Source: Acidobacteriota bacterium (GTDB lineage Bacteria > Acidobacteriota > Terriglobia > Terriglobales > Acidobacteriaceae). Taken from it: a stretch of 52,500 nucleotides of DNA. Position numbers and translations under genes: made by a program. The DNA lies in assembly GCA_023410055.1 (NCBI GenBank), contig JAEYQK010000038.1:1-52500 (forward strand). Reading direction: 5' to 3'. This document shows, piece after piece, positions 20,953 to 30,698 of the stretch; position 1 is the first letter of the stretch, and every line of letters starts with the position of its first letter. The notes below the pieces were generated by a model, which saw only the letters and a list, made by a program, of their open reading frames with translations, was not told where the DNA came from and did no database searches.

Positions 20953-21441
20953 CTACCAAGAAAATCGCACATTGCTGCCCAGTCCCACTGCGTGAACTCC
21001 GATGTCCACGAGCGGCGGCACCCACCAGAGACGCTTGCCTTGCTTCTTCCAGCGATAGGCCCAGTACATAACGGCTGCATTGGTGGGAATGTTGACCATG
21101 TGCTTGGCCCAGCGCTCGCGCGGGATGGTCGGGTTCATCTCTGTGCAGGTACCTGCGTCCTGGCAGGCCTGCGTGAATTCCATGTCGGCCACAGTTGTCG
21201 CCAGAACCAGACTGCCCAGCAATATGAACTTCTTATCGATTACCTTCCCCTGCTCGGCCGCGACATTTGCAACCGGTTTCGGCGAGACGGCAGGACTCCC
21301 CAAGGTCGTGAGCGCCGGTGCAGCAGCATCTTCGGTCACCGCACGAACTGCTGCACTCGGCGCATCGGGTAGTATCTGCGCGTTGACACTGATCGCGCAG
21401 AACACTACCAGCAGCATTGAAGGGAGGTAAGTGGCGCGCAT
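20953..21441 (-). CDS. Hypothetical exported membrane protein
   Basis: A 162-residue protein with a signal peptide followed by QILPDAPSAA, a mature N-terminus I associate with acidobacterial exported proteins. A hydrophobic segment (FILLGSLVLATTVADMEFT) and a second one (NIPTNAAVMYWAYRW) follow, with a conserved-looking CQDAGTCTEMNPTIPRERW between them; the two cysteines could form a disulfide. No family is recognised. ATG 21441 opens directly on the signal peptide; an in-frame start at 21486 is less likely. Confidence 0.7.
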   Translation of the reverse strand: MRATYLPSMLLVVFCAISVNAQILPDAPSAAVRAVTEDAAAPALTTLGSPAVSPKPVANVAAEQGKVIDKKFILLGSLVLATTVADMEFTQACQDAGTCTEMNPTIPRERWAKHMVNIPTNAAVMYWAYRWKKQGKRLWWVPPLVDIGVHAVGLGSNVRFSW

Positions 21442-21556
21442 AGGGGACTGTTCGGGCAGAGTACAAATCACGCGTCTCGCGCGCACTCGGGGATTGCAGC
21501 TACTTGGCCAACGTTATTGCCTTAGTCCACGCACGGGAGCACCGTCCCGGCGACTG

Positions 21557-21629
21557 TTGTGGGGGCGTCTCGCCCACACCGACCCGGAATAGGCGTCCTC
21601 AAGCCGCAGCAGGCGGTGTCCCCACACAA
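21557..21629. repeat. Double-hairpin element upstream of birA
   Basis: TTGTGGGGGCG at 21557-21567 is close to CGCCCACA (21571-21578), forming one hairpin; the same left arm can also pair with TCCCCACACAA at 21619-21629. The nested layout resembles the elements in valS and mutS2. It lies in the upstream in-frame extension of birA, which argues against a birA start before 21691. Confidence 0.5.
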
Positions 21630-21690
21630 TGTTTCCTTTGCGTTTGCGCCCGCTTGCTTCATAATCTCTCTGCAACAGAGGCTTAGCCGC

Positions 21691-22824
21691 ATGCTCACGC
21701 AAAGCAAGACGGGCATCGGACGCACCGCCGCGCATGACGCGCAGAACGACACGCGCATGGCTCGCATCATACGTGTGCTGGCCGACAACTCCATGCTGGT
21801 CGTCAGCGGCACCAAGCTCGCCATCGAGATCGGCAGCAATCGCTCCGAGGTCTGGCGGCTCGTGCAGCACTTGCGCAACCTCGGCGTCAACATCGCCGGA
21901 CACCCCACGGAGGGTTATCGTTTGCAGACTGTCCCGGACCTGCTATTGCCCGAGTCTATCGCCCCCCTCGTGAGAGGAACGATCTTCGACCGGCACATCC
22001 ATCACTTCTTCACCATCAATTCGACCAACATCGTCGCACTCGAAGCAGCGCAGGGAGGATCGCCCGAAGGGTCGGTCTTCCTCGCTGAAGAGCAGACCGC
22101 AGGCAAAGGCCGCGGCGGGCACTCCTGGCACTCCGAGCCATCGACGGGCGTTTATTGTTCTGTCGTGTTACGACCTGAAATGGCTCCCGTCGATTCTCTC
22201 GTGCTCTCGCTTGCAACTGGACTCGCCGCCGCAGCGGCAGTAGAGGAAGTCACCGGATTGAAGCCCGACCTTCGCTGGCCCAACGATCTATTGCTTGTAC
22301 GCGCACCATCCCCCGATGTTGAAGGGTGCGGCACCCGTCAGAGCAGAAAGTTCTGTGGCGTTCTGACCGAACTGAGCGCGGAAGCAACTCGCGTGCGCCA
22401 CGTCGTCGTCGGCGTCGGGATTAACGTTAATCACGCCAGCTTTCCCGAAGAGATCGAGCCCATCGCTACATCTCTTCGCATCGAGACCGGACGAACTTGG
22501 TCACGCGTCGAAGTCGCCGCCGCATTGCTTCGTGCTCTCGATCGCGAATATCGTGCGCTGACAGGAAGACCCCACGTTAGCTCCGCGAACGTGGGGCACC
22601 AAAATGTGGACGATGCTCGCAAGAGCATCTTCCGGCGCTTCGAAGAGCACTCGTCCTACGCACGGGGATGCCGCGTCACCGTTGAGGAAGATAACGGCTA
22701 CAGCGGCATCACTGACGGACTTGATGAGCGCGGGTTCCTGAAGGTTCGCACCGAAAACGGCGTCCGCACCGTCCTGCACGGCGGCGTGCGCGCGGACCAG
22801 GATGCCGACGCAGCAAAGTTCTGA
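21691..22824 (+). CDS. birA: Biotin-protein ligase/repressor BirA with two in-frame repeat insertions
   Basis: The 377-residue product has an N-terminal winged-helix domain (about 22-80; LAIEIGSNRSEVWRLVQHLRNLG), a biotinyl-AMP-forming catalytic domain with AEEQTAGKGRGGHSW (about 130-145) and LRWPNDLLL, and a C-terminal SH3-like domain ending TVLHGGV. It biotinylates acetyl-CoA carboxylase carrier protein and may repress biotin genes. The usual length is about 320. Extra residues lie at about 204-216, between WPNDLL and KFCGVLTE, and at about 294-304; both coincide with palindromic elements (22302-22336, 22570-22600). ATG 21691 is used because earlier in-frame sequence is repeat DNA. coaX follows 111 bp downstream. 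Confidence 0.93.
   Translation: MLTQSKTGIGRTAAHDAQNDTRMARIIRVLADNSMLVVSGTKLAIEIGSNRSEVWRLVQHLRNLGVNIAGHPTEGYRLQTVPDLLLPESIAPLVRGTIFDRHIHHFFTINSTNIVALEAAQGGSPEGSVFLAEEQTAGKGRGGHSWHSEPSTGVYCSVVLRPEMAPVDSLVLSLATGLAAAAAVEEVTGLKPDLRWPNDLLLVRAPSPDVEGCGTRQSRKFCGVLTELSAEATRVRHVVVGVGINVNHASFPEEIEPIATSLRIETGRTWSRVEVAAALLRALDREYRALTGRPHVSSANVGHQNVDDARKSIFRRFEEHSSYARGCRVTVEEDNGYSGITDGLDERGFLKVRTENGVRTVLHGGVRADQDADAAKF
22302..22336. repeat. GCACC...GGGTGCGGCACCC element inside birA
   Basis: GCACC at the left pairs with GGGTGC, followed by GGCACCC. The right end, GAAGGGTGCGGCACCC, is nearly identical to the right end of the intergenic element at 41352-41384. In birA it encodes APSPDVEGCGTR between two conserved catalytic blocks. 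Confidence 0.65.
22570..22600. repeat. CCCC...GGGGCACC element inside birA
   Basis: Perfect 9-bp arms CCCCACGTT (22570-22578) and AACGTGGGG (22588-22596), a 9-base loop AGCTCCGCG, and tail CACC. It differs from the hemB copy by one loop base. It encodes RPHVSSANVGH. Confidence 0.9.
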
Positions 22825-22935
22825 AACGGGCTTGGGGAATTAGGTTTTAGGTTTTAGGCGTTTGGTTTTAGATTGTTACTTGTACTGTTTGGTAGGAGCG
22901 ACCCAAAACCTAAGTCCCAGCGACCCAAAACCTTT

Positions 22936-23769
22936 ATGCTTCTCGTCATCGACGTAGGCAACACAAATACAGTTCTCGGCGTGTACGCGCGGATCGCCGG
23001 TTCCGATCCGGTACGCTATGACCGTCTCATCGCCAATTGGCGCGTAGCCACCATCAAAACGCAGACCGTCGACGAATACGGTGTGCTGTTCCGCAATCTG
23101 TTCGCCATGAACGACGTGCAATCGCAGGAGATCCGCGGCATCATCATCTCCTCGGTCGTGCCGCCCATGGACGGCATGTTGCGCGAGGTCTGCGAGAAGT
23201 ACTTCCACGTGCTTCCGCTCTTTATCGAGCCCGGCGTTAAGACCGGCATGCCCGTGCACTACGATAATCCGGCCGAGGTGGGTGCGGATCGTGTTGTCAA
23301 CGCGGTGGCCGCATTTGACAAGTATGGCGGCCCTTGCGTCGTCGTGGATTTCGGCACCGCCACCACCTTCGACGCGGTGTCAGTCAAGGGCGAGTACCTC
23401 GGCGGAATCATCACGCCCGGGATCGGAATCTCGGCCGACGCGCTCTTCAGTCGTACAGCGCGATTGCCGCGCGTGGACTTCCGCAAGCCGTCGCGCATCG
23501 TCGGTACCAATACCATCGCATCCATGCAGTCAGGCATTTACTACGGTTATCTCGGCTTGGTCGACGGCATCATCGAGCGCATGCTGGGCGAAATGGGCAA
23601 CGACACTAATGTCGTCGCCACCGGAGGCTTCGGCGAACTGATTGGGCCCGACTCGAAATACATCAAGGCGGTCGACCAAACCCTGACGCTGGAAGGCCTG
23701 CGCATCATCTGGGAACGCAACGCTGCGGCGAAGAAGAAGACCGAGCTGAAGAATCGAGCAATAGGCTAA
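22936..23769 (+). CDS. coaX: Type III pantothenate kinase
   Basis: The 277-residue ASKHA-fold kinase phosphorylates pantothenate, the first step of coenzyme A synthesis. Signatures are VIDVGNTNTVLG at the N-terminus (phosphate loop), the PAEVGADRVVNAVAA pantothenate-binding block, VVDFGTATTFD and GGIITPGIG, and VVATGGFGEL near the end. Length is typical. ATG 22936 is chosen because the family always starts just before the DVGNTN motif; the upstream 22830-22930 stretch is a TAGGTTTTAGG/CCAAAACCT low-complexity repeat. Confidence 0.96.
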   Translation: MLLVIDVGNTNTVLGVYARIAGSDPVRYDRLIANWRVATIKTQTVDEYGVLFRNLFAMNDVQSQEIRGIIISSVVPPMDGMLREVCEKYFHVLPLFIEPGVKTGMPVHYDNPAEVGADRVVNAVAAFDKYGGPCVVVDFGTATTFDAVSVKGEYLGGIITPGIGISADALFSRTARLPRVDFRKPSRIVGTNTIASMQSGIYYGYLGLVDGIIERMLGEMGNDTNVVATGGFGELIGPDSKYIKAVDQTLTLEGLRIIWERNAAAKKKTELKNRAIG

Positions 23770-23842
23770 TCGGACCGCCTGGCTATTTCAGCGGAAGAGC
23801 CGCCGCCTGCGGCCCTTCGGGCTCAAACCACAAGTGCGTTGA

Positions 23843-26800
23843 TCATTGACTCAGTTGGGCCATTTCCGCGGCCTTCGACTTCAGTGCACGTAAGTCGATC
23901 TTGCCGGTGCCGAGGTAGGGTAGGGCGTCGATGTGGAAGAACTGGTTCGGCTTGGGTTTCCATAGCGACGGTAGATCGCATTGGGCGAGTTTCTCCAACA
24001 CTGGCGCGAGCTTTTCGTCGGTGAGCGTGTGCAAGACGACGATCCGTTCGCCTTTCTTCTCGTCGGGAACGGCTGAGACCGCGAATACTTGCTCAGTGAC
24101 TCCGGCCAGTTCGTGTAGCTTGTCTTCGATCTTCACGTGCGGGACCATCTCGCCGCCAATCTTGCTGAAGCGCGTGAGTCGGTCGGTGATTATCAGGAAG
24201 CCGTCTTCTTCCATGGTTGCGACGTCGCCGGTCATGTACCAGCCGTCCTTCAGCACTTCGGCTGTCTTCTCGGGACGACCAAGATAGCCCTTCATCACGT
24301 TTGGACCTTTGACTAAGAGTAGGCCGGACTTGCCGGCGTCGACTGGCTCGCCGGTGTCGATGTCCACGATGCGGACGGAGACACCGGGGAGAGGATGTCC
24401 GATGCGGCCACGGCGGGCAGCAACTTGCCGAAACCCCGGAGCGCGGAAATCGCGGCCGTTCACGGTTACGACGGGCGAGCACTCGGTGCAGCCATAGCCT
24501 TCCAGCGGACGGATGCCGAAGGTGTCTTCGAAGGCAAGTGCTACACGCTCAGGCAATTTCTCGGCTCCGACCAGGACATACTGCAGGCTGCCAAAATGCT
24601 CCGGAGAGCAGCGGCGCATGTAGGCTTGCAGGAACGTCGGCGTGGCGATCAGAAGCGTGACACGATACTTGTCGACTAGCGCGCTGATGGCACTGGCGTC
24701 CAGTGGATTCGGATGGAAGACTACGCCGACACCGTTGATGGCCGGCAGCCATAGCGTGGCCATGAAGCCGAAGGAGTGGAAGAACGGCAGGATGCCCATC
24801 ACCTTGTCGCGACGGCCGAGCATGAAGACCTGCGACACTTGGCGGACATTGGAGGCGATGTTGAAATGCGTCAGCATTACACCCTTAGGATCGCCGGTGC
24901 TGCCGCTGGAGAAGATGATGGTTGCGAGATCGTCGAGGGACTGACGTTTAGCGCCCAGCGCGGCTTTCAGCAACGGGTAGGGTAGCGCAAAAGCAATAAA
25001 CATGGCGATCAGCTTCTCGCCCAGGCCCGGCTTTGCTGCGATGTCCTCGAGCAGCAGCGTCTTGCCGGGGATTTCCATCTTCGGGAAGCGGTCGAGGAAT
25101 GCTTGTGACGTCACAACCGTCTGGAGGTTGCACTGCTTCGCGCATGAGGCCAGTACTTCGTTGCTTGCGGTGTAGTTGAGGTTGACCGGAATGACGCCAA
25201 GCAGTGAGGCCGCGTAGTTGACGAGCGCACCGCCGACGGACGGCGGTAACAGCATGCCGACCATGTCTTGTCCGGCCCAGTGCTTCTTGAGTCGCCGGGC
25301 GAGGAAGATGCTCTTGACGAGGGCGCCGCCGAAGCGCAGCTTCGGTACGCGACCATCGGCCATCATGAAGCGCGTGGCACTGAGGCGAGCACTGCGCACG
25401 AAGGCGGCGTCGAGTGTCTTCATGCGCCTGCGCCGCAAGTGGAAGGCCTCTGATTGAAGCTCCTGCACGGCACGGCGCACTTGCGTAGAGGTAGAAGTTG
25501 CAGGGAGCGGCGATCCGTAGCTGACAGTTACCGGATATGGAATTCGGCGCGGGACCTTCCACAAGAAACGCCCGCGCTCGAAGCTGAAGATGCTGCCCCA
25601 GACGCCGTCGAGGTTGACGGGAATGATCGGCACATCGACGTCTTTCATGATGCGCTCGAAGCCGCGGCGGAAGGGAAGGAGTTGTCCGGTGCGTGTGATC
25701 TGGCCTTCGGCGAAGATGCAGACGACTTCGCCTTCACGAAGATAGTCGCTGGCACGGCGCAGCGAGCGAATCATTTCTCTTGGCTGCTGCTCGGAGGAGA
25801 TCGGGATGGCGCCCATCATTTTTGCCCACGGCCTGATGATCGGCATTTCATAGATGCCCTTGTACATGAGGAAGCGAATGGGCCGGTCGGTCGAGGCGAT
25901 GAGCAGCAACGCATCGACGAACGACATGTGGTTGCAGACGAAGAGTGCGCCGCCCTTCTCGGGGATGTTGTCGCGGCCAAGGATCGCAATGCGATACACG
26001 GTGTTCGTCAGCAGCCAGAGCATCAGCCGCATGAACCATTCAGGCAGCAAGATAAGGACGTAAACAGTGCCGGCGGCGGTCACGATGGAAGAGACCAGGA
26101 AGACGCCACGCGGATCGAGATGACCGATGCGGGTCAGAACGAAATACACTCCAGCCGAGATGGCGATTCCCACGAACGAGAGCAGGTTCGACGCGGCGAT
26201 CACGCCGCCTTTGACGTCTTCATCGGGGCGATGCTGAATGAGGGCGTTTACCGGAACGGCGAAGAATCCGGCAAAGAATCCGAGAACTGCTAGAAGTGCC
26301 GCCGAGCCAGCGAATCCGACGTGACTAAGGCCGAGAGCCAGCGCGAGGGCGGTCATGCCGATCGAGCCGAGCGGGATCAGTCCGTATTCGATCTTGTTGG
26401 CCGAGAGATATCCGGCGGCGAGACTGCCGATGCCGATGCCGATGGAGAGTGCGGCGTTAAGGTAAGCGGCCTTTTGTGGGCCGACGTGCAGGATGTCGCT
26501 GCCGTAGACGAGTACGGTGGAAAGCAGCAGCGAGCCCAGAAACCAGAAGTACGCGTTGCCAATGACGGCGAGGAACAGTGCGCGGTCGCGCCGCATGATG
26601 GCGATGTTGTGCCAGAGGTCGGCGACGAAGTTTGCCCGGAATTTCTTGGACGGTGCCGCGGCTGGGACGCGATCGACGAAAACGCTTGTGAGTAATCCGA
26701 CCAGAGCAAGGCCCATGAGGAGGAATCCAGCGTGAACTTCGTGGCCATGCCAGCGCTCGGCGAGGACGCCGCCCGTTACGGTGCCGGTGATAATCGCGAG

Positions 26801-27304
26801 GAAGGTGCCGAGTTCGATGACGCCGTTACCCCAGGAGAGGCGCTTCTGGGGAAGAAGTTCGGGAAGGAGGCCATACTTCGAGGGTCCGAACAGAGCAGCC
26901 TGAGTTCCCACGAGGAACAGAGCGGCGAGTTCAATCGGAACCGAGTGCAGCGCGAGGCCGACGGTCGCAAGCGCCATCGAGGCAATCTCAAGGAACTTGG
27001 TCGCGATGGTGACGTTGCGTTTGCTGAAGCGGTCGGCGAAGAAGCCTCCGGCCATGCTGAACAGAACAAATGGCGCGGAGAAGAGACACATCACGATGGG
27101 CACGAGCCGGTCGCGCTCGGACTTCGGCAGTCCCATACCGACGATCATTCCGAGCAGGAGATACTGCAACAGGTTGTTGCTGTACGCGCCCTGGAATTGA
27201 GTGGCGATCAGCGCCCAGAATCCGCGCTCGCTGCGAGGTGCATGTGATGACGACATGCCTGGCTGTTCGCTGGTCTCAACCGACACGGCTGGAGTTGCAC
27301 TCAT
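23843..27304 (-). CDS. LplT-PlsC-Aas fusion: lysophospholipid transporter, acyltransferase and acyl-ACP synthetase
   Basis: A 1153-residue three-part protein. Residues about 1-430 are a major-facilitator transporter with about 12 membrane segments, LplT-like. Residues about 440-640 are a PlsC-type acyltransferase with NHMSFVD (about 455-461) and FAEGQITRTG. Residues about 660-1150 are an AMP-forming acyl ligase with IIFSSGSTGDPKG (about 800), GYGCTECSP (about 938) and TGDVATMEEDGFLIITDR (about 1027). Together they import lyso-phospholipids and reacylate them, as LplT and Aas do separately in enterobacteria. ATG 27304 has GGAAGGG upstream. A longer frame to 27439 would run back into a tRNA gene and is rejected. 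Confidence 0.92.
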   Translation of the reverse strand: MSATPAVSVETSEQPGMSSSHAPRSERGFWALIATQFQGAYSNNLLQYLLLGMIVGMGLPKSERDRLVPIVMCLFSAPFVLFSMAGGFFADRFSKRNVTIATKFLEIASMALATVGLALHSVPIELAALFLVGTQAALFGPSKYGLLPELLPQKRLSWGNGVIELGTFLAIITGTVTGGVLAERWHGHEVHAGFLLMGLALVGLLTSVFVDRVPAAAPSKKFRANFVADLWHNIAIMRRDRALFLAVIGNAYFWFLGSLLLSTVLVYGSDILHVGPQKAAYLNAALSIGIGIGSLAAGYLSANKIEYGLIPLGSIGMTALALALGLSHVGFAGSAALLAVLGFFAGFFAVPVNALIQHRPDEDVKGGVIAASNLLSFVGIAISAGVYFVLTRIGHLDPRGVFLVSSIVTAAGTVYVLILLPEWFMRLMLWLLTNTVYRIAILGRDNIPEKGGALFVCNHMSFVDALLLIASTDRPIRFLMYKGIYEMPIIRPWAKMMGAIPISSEQQPREMIRSLRRASDYLREGEVVCIFAEGQITRTGQLLPFRRGFERIMKDVDVPIIPVNLDGVWGSIFSFERGRFLWKVPRRIPYPVTVSYGSPLPATSTSTQVRRAVQELQSEAFHLRRRRMKTLDAAFVRSARLSATRFMMADGRVPKLRFGGALVKSIFLARRLKKHWAGQDMVGMLLPPSVGGALVNYAASLLGVIPVNLNYTASNEVLASCAKQCNLQTVVTSQAFLDRFPKMEIPGKTLLLEDIAAKPGLGEKLIAMFIAFALPYPLLKAALGAKRQSLDDLATIIFSSGSTGDPKGVMLTHFNIASNVRQVSQVFMLGRRDKVMGILPFFHSFGFMATLWLPAINGVGVVFHPNPLDASAISALVDKYRVTLLIATPTFLQAYMRRCSPEHFGSLQYVLVGAEKLPERVALAFEDTFGIRPLEGYGCTECSPVVTVNGRDFRAPGFRQVAARRGRIGHPLPGVSVRIVDIDTGEPVDAGKSGLLLVKGPNVMKGYLGRPEKTAEVLKDGWYMTGDVATMEEDGFLIITDRLTRFSKIGGEMVPHVKIEDKLHELAGVTEQVFAVSAVPDEKKGERIVVLHTLTDEKLAPVLEKLAQCDLPSLWKPKPNQFFHIDALPYLGTGKIDLRALKSKAAEMAQLSQ

Positions 27305-27409
27305 TTGATTAGGCCCTTCCCATGGGTCTGAAAAGTGGATCGAGCAATTCTGACACGAGGGGCGGGCTGAGGCTATCCCGGAATGAAGGAGAACGTTACG
27401 AGGAGGGAA

Positions 27410-27485
<76 letters not shown>

Positions 27486-27535
27486 GCACCAACATAACCT
27501 TAGCATAATCAAGAACTGCGGCGAGACAAAGAGAT

Positions 27536-27560
27536 GGCCGGGAGCGCTTAACTCCCGGCC
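27536..27560 (-). terminator. Hairpin downstream of the GH3 gene
   Basis: A perfect 9-bp stem, GGCCGGGAG/CTCCCGGCC with a 7-base loop, starts 17 bases after the GH3 stop. On the minus strand it is followed by ATCTCTTTGTC, a weak T-rich tract. It probably ends the GH3 transcript before the tRNA. Confidence 0.6.
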
Positions 27561-27576
27561 GTTTTAACTGCGGTGA

Positions 27577-30264
27577 TTACTTCGGCAGAGTCACTGAGCC
27601 GGTGACGTTGAAGGTTCCGGTCAGGCCTCCGGGCGTTTCACCCGGCTGCGTGCTTCCAACGGCAACCGAGTATGCCCCAGGGACGATCACTCGTTCGCCA
27701 TTCTCGTTCACTTGGCCGAGCGTGCGGGGATCCAACTGCAATCCAACGTGCGCCGTCTTTCCGGCTTCAATGTGGACGCGTGTGAAACCACCCAGCGTTC
27801 GAACCGGAGTGAGTGCCGACTTCGGCTGCGTCAGGTAGAGTTCCACGACCTCGTCTCCGGCGCGGTTGCTCGCGTTCTTCACGTCAACTTCAACCGTAAC
27901 GGGATCGCCGGCTTTGATCGAGTCTCCGCCGGAGATCTTCAGGTTGCTGTATTCGAAACGAGAGTAGCTCAGTCCGTAGCCGAATCCGTAGAGCGGCTTG
28001 CCTTCGAAGTACCGGTAGGTGCGGTTCTTCATCGAGTACTCTTCGAACGGCGGCAGCTGATCGACGGAGGTGTAGAACGTGAGCGGCAAGCGTCCAGCAG
28101 GATTGTTGTCACCGGCGAGCGTTTCAGCGATGGCATTGCCACCCTCGGCTCCCGGATACCAGGCTTCGAGAATGGCGGCCGCATTCTGCTGTTCTTCGTT
28201 AACGGCCAACGCACTACCGTTCGTGAGGACCACAACGACGGGAACGCCGGTCGCATAGAGCGCACTGAGCAAGTCGCGTTGCGTCTTTGGCAGGCGGATG
28301 TCGGTGCGGTCTCCACCTGTGAAGCCCTCAAGCTTCACACGCATTTCTTCGCCTTCGAGGTTCGGAGAGAGGCCCACGACGGCGACGATGACATTGGCGC
28401 CTTTCGCGGCCGCAACGGCTTCGTCACGAAGCGCTGCCGCGGGTGGCTGCCAGGTCAGGTCGATACCGGCGCTGTCCGTGCGGTGAATGTACTCAAGTCG
28501 GATGGCGTGCGGCTTGGTGTCGTCGAAATGGATAGCGGCCTCGCGTGCCGCTCCCTGTTTCGTTCCGTCGACGAATAACTTGTCATCGACGAACAGGCGG
28601 AATTGCTCGCGGCTCTCGCAGGCATAGCAGTCGTTGATGCGTGCGCCAAGCTTGTAGTCGCCGGGCGCTGGTGGAACGACGGTGCCAGTCCAGCGCACGG
28701 AGAAGTTGTTGCGCTGCACACCCTTTACCGGAACGACCTTGTCCCAGTTGAAGTTGACGGTTCGATCAGTACGGACGAGAACCGGCGTGCCGGTGAAATC
28801 AGGATTGCTGAAGTACTCGCCGGTCAGGCCTTCGCCCGAGCCCTTGGCTGGACGCAACGCGGTGTGCGCGATGGGAACGGCCATTCCATCAACAAGAACC
28901 GATCCCTGGGCATAAACAACGTTGGCCTTGCCCTTGAACTGCTTTTCGATTCCAGTGATCGGAAAGACCGGCTCCGGTGGCGGTCCGTTGTAGTTGCCCT
29001 GAAGAGCCTGAACGAGTTCGGCGGTTGGACCGACGACGGCGATCTTCTTGATCTTGCTCGAAAGCGGCAGGAAGCCGTCTTTGTTCTTCAGCAGGACCAT
29101 CGCTTCACGCGCGGCCTGGAGCGACATCTTGCGGTTCTCGGCGGAGTTGACGACGGAGTACGGAATCTTGCCGTAAGCGAATGACTCTGGCGGATCGAAC
29201 ATGCCCAGCTTGAAGCGCGCGGTGAAAAGCCGCTTCACTGCCGTGTTGATCTCGGCTTCCGTAATCAGTCCTTGCTTTACGGCATCGACCAACGCCGGAT
29301 ATGCCTGTGCCGGTCCGTATCCGCACTCGAGGTCGGTTCCGGCCTTCACGGCAACAGCGGCGGCGTGGGCGAAGTCCGGCGCGAACTTGTGCCCCATTGA
29401 AATATCAGCGACTGCTGCACAGTCAGAGACGACATAGCCGTCGAACTTCCAGGAGTTGCGCAGATGATTGCCTAGCAGGTTCGTGTTGGCGCAAGCGGGC
29501 GCGCCATCAATCGCGTTGTAAGCGCACATCACGGACTGTGCGTGCGCTTCGGTCACGGCTGTCCGGAATGCCGGAAGGTAGGTGTCTTCGAGATCGTGCG
29601 GCGAGACGTTGACGTTGAACTGATGTCGCAGCGGTTCAGGGCCACTGTGCACCGCGTAATGCTTCGGAGTGGAAACGACACGGAAGTACTTGGGATCGTC
29701 ACCCTGCATTCCGCTGACGAACGCAACGGCCATGCGTCCGGTCAGGAAGGGATCTTCGCCGTAGGTCTCCTGCCCGCGTCCCCAGCGCGGATCACGGAAG
29801 ATGTTCACGTTTGGCGCCCAGAACGTAAGTCCGAAGAACATCTCGTGCTGATCGTCGCGCATGGCCTGGTTGTACTTTGCGCGCGCTTCGGTCGAGATGA
29901 TCTGGCCCATGCGGTGCACCAGCGGGGTGTCCCATGTGGCGGCCATGCCGATCACCTGTGGAAAGTTGGTGGCGTAACCGGCGAAGGCTACTCCGTGCAG
30001 GCTTTCGTTCCACCAGTCATATTTCGGGACTTTCAAGCGTGGAATAGCAACGGCGTGGTCCCGCATCTGCGAGACCTTCTCCTCCAGAGTCATGCGTGAG
30101 ACCAGATCATCCACACGCTTGTCAATCGGCAGGGTCGGATCAAGATACGGCAATTTGTCTTGCGGGGTCGCGGTTTGCGCCTGGACGGGCGATACCATCG
30201 CCGCAATCAGGAGTATCACCACAAGAGCGCACGCAGAAAGAGCAACTCTGAAATGTTGCTGCAC
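27577..30264 (-). CDS. GH3 beta-glucosidase/beta-xylosidase with PA14 domain
   Basis: An 895-residue exported glycoside hydrolase. After a signal peptide (residues 1-29, ending VQA) come the GH3 barrel with WWNESLHGVA and WAPNVNIFRDPRWGRGQETYGEDP, and the nucleophile Asp at about 279 in VVSDCAAV. The SDC form, with cysteine after Asp, is that of plant and bacterial beta-xylosidases. The GH3 C-terminal sandwich is split by a PA14 domain (about 476-620; GLTGEYFSNPDFTG), which can shape substrate choice. A fibronectin-III-like domain closes the protein. It probably releases xylose or glucose from plant oligosaccharides in the periplasm. The GTG start has GGAGGA 4 bases upstream. It is a single-gene unit. 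Confidence 0.93.
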   Translation of the reverse strand: MQQHFRVALSACALVVILLIAAMVSPVQAQTATPQDKLPYLDPTLPIDKRVDDLVSRMTLEEKVSQMRDHAVAIPRLKVPKYDWWNESLHGVAFAGYATNFPQVIGMAATWDTPLVHRMGQIISTEARAKYNQAMRDDQHEMFFGLTFWAPNVNIFRDPRWGRGQETYGEDPFLTGRMAVAFVSGMQGDDPKYFRVVSTPKHYAVHSGPEPLRHQFNVNVSPHDLEDTYLPAFRTAVTEAHAQSVMCAYNAIDGAPACANTNLLGNHLRNSWKFDGYVVSDCAAVADISMGHKFAPDFAHAAAVAVKAGTDLECGYGPAQAYPALVDAVKQGLITEAEINTAVKRLFTARFKLGMFDPPESFAYGKIPYSVVNSAENRKMSLQAAREAMVLLKNKDGFLPLSSKIKKIAVVGPTAELVQALQGNYNGPPPEPVFPITGIEKQFKGKANVVYAQGSVLVDGMAVPIAHTALRPAKGSGEGLTGEYFSNPDFTGTPVLVRTDRTVNFNWDKVVPVKGVQRNNFSVRWTGTVVPPAPGDYKLGARINDCYACESREQFRLFVDDKLFVDGTKQGAAREAAIHFDDTKPHAIRLEYIHRTDSAGIDLTWQPPAAALRDEAVAAAKGANVIVAVVGLSPNLEGEEMRVKLEGFTGGDRTDIRLPKTQRDLLSALYATGVPVVVVLTNGSALAVNEEQQNAAAILEAWYPGAEGGNAIAETLAGDNNPAGRLPLTFYTSVDQLPPFEEYSMKNRTYRYFEGKPLYGFGYGLSYSRFEYSNLKISGGDSIKAGDPVTVEVDVKNASNRAGDEVVELYLTQPKSALTPVRTLGGFTRVHIEAGKTAHVGLQLDPRTLGQVNENGERVIVPGAYSVAVGSTQPGETPGGLTGTFNVTGSVTLPK

Positions 30265-30524
30265 GATTCCTCCAATGAGTCACAAATGCTTCATAAATTA
30301 GCAAGTGCCGTGGTTGACAGCTACTTCTGGCTCGCTTTTGGCGTAACCGAAGCTTTCCAATTGACCACGTGATAAGCGGCCGACGTGTGCCGACGTTTTT
30401 CACTCCGTGTAATACGTGAGCACCTGTAGCCTTGCACGCAGTTGACTGTCGCCATTATGAAAACACCAAGACGGCTTTTTGGGAAGCAAGTTCCTACTAC
30501 GCCCGGAATGTCAAAAAGAGTGAA
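30265..30524. other. Non-coding region between GH3 gene and small ORF
   Basis: It must hold the promoter of the minus-strand GH3 gene. I see GCCGACGTGTGCCGACG (two GCCGACG half-sites) at about 30378-30395, which could be an operator, but no clear -35/-10 pair. Confidence 0.3.
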
Positions 30525-30698
30525 ATGAAACCGAGACGATTGCTTGCCGCCGACTTGGACGTCAACAGCTATTTCGAGAGCTCGCTTGACAAAGCGGAAC
30601 GGGAATTCGTGGAAGACTGCGCGGCGATCGTTGGCGACTACCTGGGGGAAAAACGACCGTTTCAGCCGAGCAGTCTGGCTACGTCTTTGGCGAAATAG
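30525..30698 (+). CDS. Possible small acidic protein overlapping hemB 3' end
   Basis: A 57-residue frame with a helical, acidic character (LDVNSYFESSLDKAEREFVEDCAAIVGDYL). The last 37 bases overlap the convergent hemB gene. The frame extends upstream to 30432, but that part looks non-coding. There is no strong ribosome binding site and no known family, so the call is weak. Confidence 0.35.
   Translation: MKPRRLLAADLDVNSYFESSLDKAEREFVEDCAAIVGDYLGEKRPFQPSSLATSLAK

Noticed and set aside
21559..21690. N-terminal extension of BirA
   Set aside because: It translates a double-hairpin repeat; the helix-turn-helix domain begins after ATG 21691.
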